From contig JANYDP010000119.1 of assembly GCA_025363535.1 (NCBI GenBank), positions 1-11,558 of the forward strand: DNA of 11,558 nucleotides. Direction: 5' to 3'. The position numbers were made by a program, and so were the translations under genes. Below, piece after piece: positions 1-4,027 of the stretch (position 1 is its first letter; each line of letters begins with the position of its first letter). The notes under the pieces are model-generated. The model was not told the origin of the DNA and ran no database searches. It saw only the letters and a list, made by a program, of their open reading frames with translations. The stretch is from Verrucomicrobiota bacterium (GTDB lineage: Bacteria > Verrucomicrobiota > Verrucomicrobiia > Limisphaerales > CAIQOK01).

Positions 1-1
1 A

Positions 2-85
2 TTGAAGTTCGTTGAAATATGCGCCGTGGCGAAATACCGTTCGGAACTGAACATCCTGCCGTCGAATTTGCGGAAGGTTTATTGA
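2..85 (+). CDS. C-terminal end of an unknown protein (5' end outside window)
   Basis: Frame 2 is open from the window edge to a TGA at 83-85 and encodes 27 residues, beginning LKFVEICAVAKYRS and ending LPSNLRKVY. The residues have an ordinary soluble-protein composition. The stop lies 4 bp before the GTG of the next gene, which is the spacing expected in an operon. I do not recognise the family from so short a tail, and the fragment could be chance. The alternative frame 1 holds only a 24-codon ORF (19-93). Confidence 0.4.
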   Translation: MKFVEICAVAKYRSELNILPSNLRKVY

Positions 86-89
86 ACTT

Positions 90-299
90 GTGAAACCGCG
101 CGCTCAAATCAGCGACGCCGCCAAAGCCAGACGATGGGCAATTCGTCTTTCGTCTAAAGTTAAAAAAGTTCTCGCCGTTCATCCGAATGCTGATCCCGAC
201 AATGTCCGGCACACTTTGATTTTGTTGGAACAACCACCGTTGGAGCGATTGCAAAGGAGCCTGATTCGTGGCCGCGCCACTGCCATTTTCCGAAAGTGA
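90..299 (+). CDS. Small basic protein of unknown function (69 aa)
   Basis: A GTG start 4 bp after the preceding stop gives a 69-residue Arg/Lys-rich protein. A weak GGAAGG (72-77) lies 12 bp upstream. No ATG is available, and an in-frame stop at 48-50 limits any extension. The N-terminal part (about 1-30) is strongly basic (KARRWAIRLSSKVKKVL). The central and C-terminal part reads HPNADPDNVRHTLILLEQPP and then LERLQRSLIRGRA, a polar helix with a conserved look. There is no signal peptide or membrane segment. The tight spacing to the partial gene upstream suggests the two are cotranscribed, perhaps as a two-gene module. I cannot name a family; a nucleic-acid-binding or antitoxin-like role is speculation from charge and size only. 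It converges with the 95-aa minus-strand gene after a 25-bp gap with no evident terminator. Confidence 0.6.
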   Translation: MKPRAQISDAAKARRWAIRLSSKVKKVLAVHPNADPDNVRHTLILLEQPPLERLQRSLIRGRATAIFRK

Positions 300-324
300 A
301 TCGCGTTTTGTGAGAAACTTGTCT

Positions 325-612
325 TTACTTGCCAACTGTTGCCGCAAGCAATTGTTTTACCTTTTCGCCATCACGTTTGAAAAAAGTTAATTTGTAGGTG
401 AGAGGCTTTTCCCGATGCTTGCAAGAAAAGTCCATAAACAGCCACCCGCTTTTTAAGAGAACAAAATCAAAATTACGGCGGGAATCGGCAAATTCGTTTT
501 GAAACCGATCCCAAAATTTAACACTCCCGGTGATCCAGTTTACTTCTACGCTTATTGTTTCCTTTGATTGTGGCGTATAAAGCTCGCCGGAAATTTCAAA
601 AACTTCGTTCAT
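325..612 (-). CDS. Hypothetical protein (95 aa), second gene of leftward pair
   Basis: A 95-residue ORF from ATG to TAA. It begins MNEVFEISGELYTPQSKE and is rich in aromatic residues and alternating hydrophobics (VEVNWITGSVKFWDRF; FDFVLLKSGWLFMDFS), suggesting a small beta-rich soluble fold. There is no signal peptide or transmembrane helix. It begins 22 bp after the stop of the 90-aa gene on the same strand, so the two are probably cotranscribed. No clear Shine-Dalgarno is visible before its start. GC is about 40-43% in the two lines counted, well below the 60-65% of the core genes to the right, which fits acquired DNA. The family is not recognised. Confidence 0.55.
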   Translation of the reverse strand: MNEVFEISGELYTPQSKETISVEVNWITGSVKFWDRFQNEFADSRRNFDFVLLKSGWLFMDFSCKHREKPLTYKLTFFKRDGEKVKQLLAATVGK

Positions 613-634
613 GGGAAATTATTCTTGAAATTTG

Positions 635-907
635 TCATTTGATCTTCTTCTGGAGTGTCGAAATTTGAATTCGGTTTTTCCTTTTTGCTTTAATTAGGTC
701 CGCAAATTTCCAATAAACTCTGCGGCGTTTTAAACTTAATTTCCCAATTCGAGTCTTTTCCCCAAGTGGAAATGGCCCTGATATTATGTAGGTTGGTGTT
801 CGACCGAGCGCGAATTGTTGCAATGCGTCTTCATCAGCTTTCTGGTGGGCTACGTTTTGCCTAAAAGAACCCAATAGTGTTTTGTCTCGGTAAAGTTTGA
901 ATTTCAT
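635..907 (-). CDS. Hypothetical basic protein (90 aa), first gene of leftward pair
   Basis: ATG start at 907 with a strong Shine-Dalgarno (GGAGG, plus-strand 915-919) 7 bp upstream, among the best ribosome binding sites in the window. The 90 residues are very basic, especially the second half (GKLSLKRRRVYWKFADLIK, then AKRKNR). The middle reads TPTYIISGPFPLGEK. No membrane segment or known motif is seen. The start overlaps the stop of a 16-aa ORF by ATGA, and the 95-aa gene follows after 22 bp. A nucleic-acid-binding role is possible from charge alone. Base composition is AT-rich compared with the core genes. Family unknown. Confidence 0.6.
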   Translation of the reverse strand: MKFKLYRDKTLLGSFRQNVAHQKADEDALQQFALGRTPTYIISGPFPLGEKTRIGKLSLKRRRVYWKFADLIKAKRKNRIQISTLQKKIK

Positions 908-954
908 TTTTTATCCTCCAAAGCAATGTTTAGTTCAGAAAAATTTATTTTCAT
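904..954 (-). CDS. Possible 16-aa leader peptide overlapping the next gene
   Basis: A short ORF reads MKINFSELNIALEDKK. Its ATG (plus-strand 952-954) is preceded by GGAGAG with a 7-bp spacer (cggagagttgccac before ATG). Its TGA overlaps the ATG of the 90-aa gene as ATGA, and the strong GGAGG of that gene lies inside this ORF. This is the arrangement seen in translational coupling or leader-peptide control. It has no obvious run of a regulatory amino acid beyond Lys-Lys at its end and no terminator hairpin within it. It may also be chance in AT-rich DNA. Confidence 0.35.
   Translation of the reverse strand: MKINFSELNIALEDKK
915..919 (-). promoter_or_regulatory. Strong Shine-Dalgarno of the 90-aa gene
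   Basis: GGAGG on the minus strand, 7 bp before ATG 907. It fixes that start and lies within the overlapping 16-aa ORF, so ribosomes translating that ORF would cross it. Confidence 0.6.
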
Positions 955-1033
955 GTGGCAACTCTCCGAAAACCACAGATGACTGACAACTCTAAACTAT
1001 TTACTACCTACTCCTGAAATTATTTACTGCTCT

Positions 1034-1147
1034 CTAACCCAACATCTCCTTCATCGCCGCGAACATGCTCTTGCCCGACTCCGTCGTCACCGGTTGTTTT
1101 CCTTTTTCATCCCCGGATGGTTCGGATGTCGGTGGCGTGATTTCACC
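1034..1147 (-). pseudogene. Coding remnant: C-terminal tail of a lost gene
   Basis: On the minus strand 37 codons end in TAG (1034-1036), reading GEITPPTSEPSGDEKG, then KQPVTTESGKSMF and AAMKEMLG. A low-complexity Pro/Ser/Thr/Glu linker followed by a short amphipathic helix is typical of the end of a real protein. The codons are GC-rich, as in the core genes. The frame is closed upstream by TGA at 1148-1150 and has no start before its own methionines, so it cannot be a gene as it stands. The same frame continues past that stop into the 21-bp array as a heptad pattern (DGYDHQN, DGYIHEN) broken by further stops. This may be a decayed gene whose repeat region became the array. The parent family is not recognised. 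Confidence 0.3.
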
Positions 1148-1167
1148 TCAGAAACCCGGCATCCCGC

Positions 1168-1398
1168 CGTTTTTGAGGAATAATGCCCCTTTTCGACGGT
1201 TGTATCCGTCTATTCGATGGATTCATCCGTCCTTTTTGCGGTCGTTTCCACCTTTTTTGCGGATGCATGCATCTTTTAGGCGGTCGTATCCATCGTTTGC
1301 GTGGTCGTATGCACGATTTTCGTGGATGTATCCATCATTTTGATGGTCGTATCCATCGTTTTAGCGGATACAGGCGTCAATTTGACGCATTGATGGCC
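1168..1398 (+). repeat. Degenerate 21-bp tandem array, 11 units
   Basis: Eleven consecutive 21-nt units begin at 1168, 1189, 1210, 1231, 1252, 1273, 1294, 1315, 1336, 1357 and 1378 with no indel in phase. The nine central units follow cNttttNgYgg followed by WYgtatccat, with N, W and Y marking the main variable positions; the first and last units are more diverged. The best copies are 1273-1293 and 1336-1356. Because 21 is divisible by three, every frame gives a heptapeptide repeat: xFDGRIH in one plus frame, PSFxRxx in another, and WIRPxK on the minus strand. Variation falls mainly at positions 6, 9, 12, 15, 18 and 21, which are third codon positions of the plus frame that starts at 1183. 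Confidence 0.85.
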
Positions 1399-1599
1399 GA
1401 GGTTCGGACTGAAAAGGAGCGCGGCAGCGTCGCTGAGACCAGCCGCAGCCACTTCGCAACTGGTGGCGCAGGGAATTATTCAACACGGCTCGACTTGCGA
1501 ACGTGTGCGGCTGATCCAGCGCCGCGCGGGACACAGCCGCGCTCCAAGGCGTTTGCCGCCTTTGTCGGCGGATGCTCAGGGATCACTTCAAAAGAATGA
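1183..1599 (+). CDS. Doubtful ORF: heptapeptide-repeat protein (138 aa)
   Basis: An ATG lies inside the first array unit with GAGGA (1175-1179) 3 bp upstream, a rather short spacer. Residues 1 to about 68 are nine or so heptads of the type [RH]xFxGx[IM] (RLFDGCI, HHFDGRI, HRFSGYR). An invariant glycine and third-position variation, such as ggt/gga for Gly and cat/cac for His, look like coding constraint. Against it, residues about 79-138 are only a readthrough of the inverted-repeat element at 1416-1545, with no protein-like pattern. A stop (1174-1176) sits immediately upstream and there is no neighbour to suggest a role. It may be a real repeat protein, a relic, or a property of the DNA repeat. 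Confidence 0.2.
   Translation: MPLFDGCIRLFDGFIRPFCGRFHLFCGCMHLLGGRIHRLRGRMHDFRGCIHHFDGRIHRFSGYRRQFDALMAEVRTEKERGSVAETSRSHFATGGAGNYSTRLDLRTCAADPAPRGTQPRSKAFAAFVGGCSGITSKE
1416..1545. repeat. Imperfect inverted repeat (REP/MITE-like element)
   Basis: The left arm at 1416-1459 starts ggagcgcggc and ends cttcgcaa. The right arm at 1495-1545, read in reverse complement, starts ggagcgcggctgtgtcccgc, passes through cagccgca and ends cgttcgcaa. The two share the ends and the central cagccgca block, with a 7-bp size difference and mismatches between. The 35-bp centre has no gene. The arrangement of GC-rich arms around a short loop resembles bacterial REP/BIME-type intergenic palindromes. I recall ggagcgcggctgtgtcc-like motifs recurring in Verrucomicrobia intergenic DNA, but this is memory, not a search. 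No target-site duplication was identified. Confidence 0.5.
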
Positions 1600-1633
1600 A
1601 CAGGCTCGACAGGCACCTGCGTCCGGAATAGTT

Positions 1634-1660
1634 TTGGGTCGTGAAAAAGGATGGTATAAA
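1634..1660 (+). promoter_or_regulatory. Candidate sigma70-type promoter for the 98-aa repeat protein
   Basis: An extended -10 (TGGTATAAA, 1652-1660) is present, with a weak -35 candidate TTGGGT at 1634-1639 and a short 15-bp spacer. It would give a leader of roughly 65 nt before the ATG at 1733. It is the only clear -10 in the gap before that gene. Function is inferred from the motif alone. Confidence 0.35.
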
Positions 1661-1732
1661 ATGCGCGCTCTATTCGCTGTTACGCGATACTCGCGCACAG
1701 CAAAACAACAAAAAAACGAACGGAAGTAAATT

Positions 1733-2029
1733 ATGGCAATAGCAAATGTTCAAGAAGAAGATGGCTGGATAAAAGTTTATGACGAAAAAAGTAAGAAGAT
1801 TTCACAGATGTCGAGTTCTGGCTTCGAGATTTTAGGTGTCGGCTCAGACTTTTTCATCACGGAGTCAGGAGGCTGGATTAAGACTTTTGACCAGAATTGC
1901 AAGAGGCTCGCCCAGATGTCTTCCACCAACATCTCCGTTATTGCAGCAGCGGGACGGACGTTCACAACGAAAGAAGGAAGCTGGACGAAGATATACGATA
2001 AGGATTGCAAGAAGATAAGTCAGAGATAG
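1733..2029 (+). CDS. Small protein of exact 36-residue repeats (98 aa), unknown function
   Basis: ATG start with GGAAG (1722-1726) 6 bp upstream. The protein consists of 2.5 copies of a 36-residue unit with tryptophans at 12, 48 and 84. Each unit starts GWIKVYD / GWIKTFD / SWTKIYD, continues through (S/N/D)(K/C)K(K/R)(I/L)(S/A)Q and MSS, and ends in a hydrophobic strand (GVGSDFFITES, AAAGRTFTTKE). The pattern of short beta strands resembles single propeller-type blades or WG-like repeats, but 2.5 units is too few to close a propeller, so it may multimerise. Units 2 and 3 carry a cysteine (C56, C92) where unit 1 has serine. There is no signal peptide. I recall similar orphan proteins (GSWIxTYDxNCKR) in scattered bacteria, without known function. 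Its own promoter and the lower-GC setting suggest an accessory gene. Confidence 0.65.
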   Translation: MAIANVQEEDGWIKVYDEKSKKISQMSSSGFEILGVGSDFFITESGGWIKTFDQNCKRLAQMSSTNISVIAAAGRTFTTKEGSWTKIYDKDCKKISQR

Positions 2030-2072
2030 GTGTGACCCTATCACCTAAGTTGCCGGAGCCAACCCAGTTGGC
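2024..2072 (+). other. Hairpins downstream of the 98-aa gene
   Basis: Two mutually exclusive 6-bp stems overlap the stop codon: GATAGG (2025-2030) with CCTATC (2037-2042), and TAGGTG (2027-2032) with CACCTA (2042-2047). A third stem follows: GCCAAC (2058-2063) with GTTGGC (2067-2072), loop of 3. None is followed by a T run, so they are not canonical intrinsic terminators, but they could stabilise the mRNA end. Confidence 0.3.
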
Positions 2073-2105
2073 GCTGTCAGTTCCGCTGTCGCGGTTCACG
2101 TCCTG

Positions 2106-2111
2106 TATAAT
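2106..2111 (+). promoter_or_regulatory. Consensus -10 box next to the J-protein start
   Basis: A perfect TATAAT ends 5 bp before the ATG at 2117. No good -35 is visible at 16-18 bp (ttccgc at 2081-2086 is weak and 19 bp away). If used, transcription would begin at or just inside the start codon, giving a leaderless mRNA. Consistent with this, there is no Shine-Dalgarno before the ATG. Confidence 0.3.
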
Positions 2112-2116
2112 TTCAA

Positions 2117-2734
2117 ATGGAAGCTGATTACTATAAGATATTGGGGGTTTCACCAAATGCAGATACCGCGCAGATCAAGACGCGTTATCGTTTTCTCTGC
2201 AATGCTTTTCATCCTGATAAGTTTCCGACAACGCAGCGGGAACAAGCTGAAGAAGAGTTTAAGCCAATAAATAGAGCATACCAAGTGCTTTCGATAGAGA
2301 AAAAGCGTGCGGCCTATGATGCCGCACGAAGGCACACATCTACCTCGACCAGTCAGCGTGAGACTGAACAACAAACCACGCCTTCGAGTCAGAGTCAGCC
2401 AAATCCACCAAAGTCTGCGTCGACGACACCGAAGCCAATGTTATTCATAGGCCACGCCCACAAATACGGGGGGGTTTTTGCTCTCTTATCACCCTCAAGG
2501 TGTAAGCTCTTTTTGTCAGAGGAAGAATTGCGCTTTGTTGACCGCGATGAGCCCAAGTATTCGTTCCAAATATCATCCCCTATTTTAATGAAAGCATCTT
2601 TTCAAAAAAGAAAGAGACTCATAGTTCATGAATTGAATATTTTACTACCAGATGGAAAAGAATATAAAATCGGCCTTTCCGAAAGCGAAATAGATCGAGT
2701 TCTTGATATCATTAGAAAGCTCAAGGTTGCCTAA
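2117..2734 (+). CDS. J-domain protein with C-terminal PH-like domain (205 aa)
   Basis: The N-terminus is a clear J domain (about residues 3-70): DYYKILGVSPNAD, the HPD tripeptide at 32-34, and a final helix ending KRAAYDAARR. HPD is the residue set that stimulates DnaK ATPase, so this should be an Hsp70 co-chaperone. It lacks the G/F region, zinc fingers and substrate domains of DnaJ proper. A Ser/Thr/Gln/Pro linker (73-107) leads to a 100-residue domain with alternating strands (LFLSEEELRFVDRD, YSFQISS) and a final helix (SESEIDRVLDIIRKL), a layout like PH/GRAM-type domains; this is inference. The ATG at 2117 is fixed by the J domain beginning at once. The C-terminal coding DNA falls to about 25-37% GC, against about 53% at the end of the J domain. 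The likely job is recruiting DnaK to a specific partner or membrane site. Confidence 0.8.
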   Translation: MEADYYKILGVSPNADTAQIKTRYRFLCNAFHPDKFPTTQREQAEEEFKPINRAYQVLSIEKKRAAYDAARRHTSTSTSQRETEQQTTPSSQSQPNPPKSASTTPKPMLFIGHAHKYGGVFALLSPSRCKLFLSEEELRFVDRDEPKYSFQISSPILMKASFQKRKRLIVHELNILLPDGKEYKIGLSESEIDRVLDIIRKLKVA

Positions 2735-2825
2735 CAAAGTGGCCATTGATTTTCGGTTTGATCTCCAAGGTTTTCCAAAACTTCTTCATTCTCCCCGCCT
2801 GCGTTCTGCTCTAACATCGTCGCCC

Positions 2826-3983
2826 ATGAATGTAGTTGCAGAAGTTTTGCCCACCGCCATCGGCGAGCGGCACGTCCTCACGATTGAAGACATCGCCTTC
2901 GGCGGCGAGGGCGTGGGGCACGTCGGCGAGTTCGTCGTGTTCGTGGCGTTCGTCGTCGTGGGTGAAACCGTCGAGGTCGAGATGACCGAGGTGAAGAAGA
3001 AATTCGGCCGGGCCAAACTCCTGCGCGTCGTCGAACCTTCCCCGCTCCGTGTGACACCCGAGTGCCGCTACTTCGCCGCCTGCGGCGGCTGCCAGTATCA
3101 ACACATCGCCTACACCGAACAGCTCCGCATCAAGCACAAGCAGATCGCGGATTTGTTCCAGCGCGTCGGCGGTTTTGCCCAGGCGGTGGTTGCGCCGGTG
3201 GTGCCGTGTCCGCAGCCGTATGGGTATCGCAACCGCATCATGATCCGCAGCCAGTGGAACAAGCCGTTGCAAAAGTTGAACATCGGCTTCATCCGCTGGG
3301 ACAACGGGTTTGTCGAAGACCTCGACGAATGCAAGATCGCCGAGCCGGCGCTCAGCGAACAGATCAAGCACGTCCGCGCGAACCCGCCGCCCAAGGGCGG
3401 CATCAAGGTGGTGTTGCGGATTCCGCCGGAGGACTGGGTGGTGCCGCGCGATTCGTTTTTCCAGAATAACTTTTTCCTGCTGCCCAAGCTGGTGGAGACG
3501 GTGCGCGGTTTTGTCAAAGACGGCGGGGCGAAGCATTTGATTGATCTCTACTGCGGCGTGGGATTCTTCGGCATTGAACTGGCGGACGCGGTGGAGTCGT
3601 TCGTGGGCGTGGAGTTCGACCAGCAGGCCATCAAGGCGGCGCGGGAGAATGCGAAGTTGAAGAATCGCACGAACGGCGGGTTCATCACCGGCATGGTGGA
3701 GACGGTGCTGCCGGAGCTGATCAAGAAGTTTTCGCCGGAAGCGACCACGACCGTGCTGGACCCGCCGCGCAAAGGTTGTCTGCCGCAGACGCTGCAATTG
3801 CTGCGTGACACCGGCCCGGCGCAGATCATCTACATCTCGTGCCATCCGGCGACGATGGCGCGGGACTTGAACATTCTGTGCGCGGACGGTGTCTTTGAAC
3901 TGGTGCAGGTGGTGCCGCTGGACATGTTCCCACAGACACAGCATGTGGAATGTGTGGCCGATTTACGCCGCAAACGGCAGTAA
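2826..3983 (+). CDS. rlmD: 23S rRNA m5U methyltransferase, RlmD/RumA family (385 aa)
   Basis: A class I SAM-dependent RNA (uracil-C5)-methyltransferase of the TrmA/RumA family. Residues about 14-73 form a TRAM-like RNA-binding domain (EDIAFGGEGVGHVGE). C80, C86, C89 and C169 match the 4Fe-4S ligands (Cx5Cx2C plus a later Cys) of RlmD/RlmC and are absent from TrmA. FFQNN (211-215) and the SAM-binding loop DLYCGVGFFG (240-249) follow. DPPRKG carries D312, the nucleophile is C339 in SCHP, and the general base is E375 in QHVE. All catalytic residues are present and the length is close to the family's 375-435. The TRAM domain favours RlmD over RlmC. The target is presumably U1939 of 23S rRNA (E. 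coli numbering), though dual RlmCD activity cannot be excluded. The frame is open from 2703, but homology begins near 2826 and earlier codons overlap the previous gene. No Shine-Dalgarno is seen. Confidence 0.9.
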   Translation: MNVVAEVLPTAIGERHVLTIEDIAFGGEGVGHVGEFVVFVAFVVVGETVEVEMTEVKKKFGRAKLLRVVEPSPLRVTPECRYFAACGGCQYQHIAYTEQLRIKHKQIADLFQRVGGFAQAVVAPVVPCPQPYGYRNRIMIRSQWNKPLQKLNIGFIRWDNGFVEDLDECKIAEPALSEQIKHVRANPPPKGGIKVVLRIPPEDWVVPRDSFFQNNFFLLPKLVETVRGFVKDGGAKHLIDLYCGVGFFGIELADAVESFVGVEFDQQAIKAARENAKLKNRTNGGFITGMVETVLPELIKKFSPEATTTVLDPPRKGCLPQTLQLLRDTGPAQIIYISCHPATMARDLNILCADGVFELVQVVPLDMFPQTQHVECVADLRRKRQ

Positions 3984-4027
3984 CTTCTTGCCTGTCCAGA
4001 ATCGTTGCGACACCCTCACCAAAACGC

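Larger units (their letters stand above)
955..1732. other. Long region without a firm gene
   Basis: From left to right this stretch holds an AT-rich segment at about 961-1033, likely the promoter region of the leftward cluster though no convincing box pair was found. It contains two similar AGTAAATA-type minus-strand words about 20 bp apart. Next come the minus-strand coding remnant (1034-1147), the 21-bp array (1168-1398), the inverted repeat (1416-1545), and a GC hairpin ccgcc/ggcgg at 1556-1571. The rightward promoter candidate (1634-1660) is last. Confidence 0.6.

Noticed and set aside
1065..1343. Plus-strand ORF reading through the 21-bp array (PSFxRx heptads)
   Set aside because: In this frame variable array positions fall on first or second codon bases, and the 5' half is the antisense of the coding remnant at 1034-1147.
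1168..1398. CRISPR array
   Set aside because: Units are 21 bp and contiguous with no spacers, and no cas gene is nearby.
1463..1729. 88-codon plus ORF over the inverted repeat and promoter region
   Set aside because: It is explained by the repeat element, overlaps the promoter candidate, and shows no protein-like pattern.
1962..2156. Minus-strand ORF containing IQDVNRDSGTDSANWVGSGN
   Set aside because: It resembles a dockerin or calcium-loop fragment at first sight, but only about 25 residues lie outside the antisense of the 98-aa gene and there is no ribosome site; possibly a relic, not a supportable gene.
2728..2760. Integron attC-like RYYYAAC word (gcctaac) at the J-protein stop
   Set aside because: No matching GTTRRRY partner or imperfect hairpin was found within about 100 bp, and no similar site flanks the previous gene convincingly.
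2703..2825. Extended N-terminus of the rlmD frame
   Set aside because: The extra 41 residues overlap the J-protein end, lack similarity to the TRAM domain, and the family fits a start at 2826.
2811..3944. 377-codon antisense frame over rlmD, and similar long antisense frames at 5573-6739 and 7142-8536
   Set aside because: These are composition shadows of firmly identified plus-strand genes; the translations show Arg/His/Gln-rich low-complexity sequence without motifs.
3950..4027. Earlier start of the DUF2723/TPR gene at 3950
   Set aside because: It would overlap rlmD by 34 bp in another frame and adds a Cys/Arg-rich tail before the first membrane helix.
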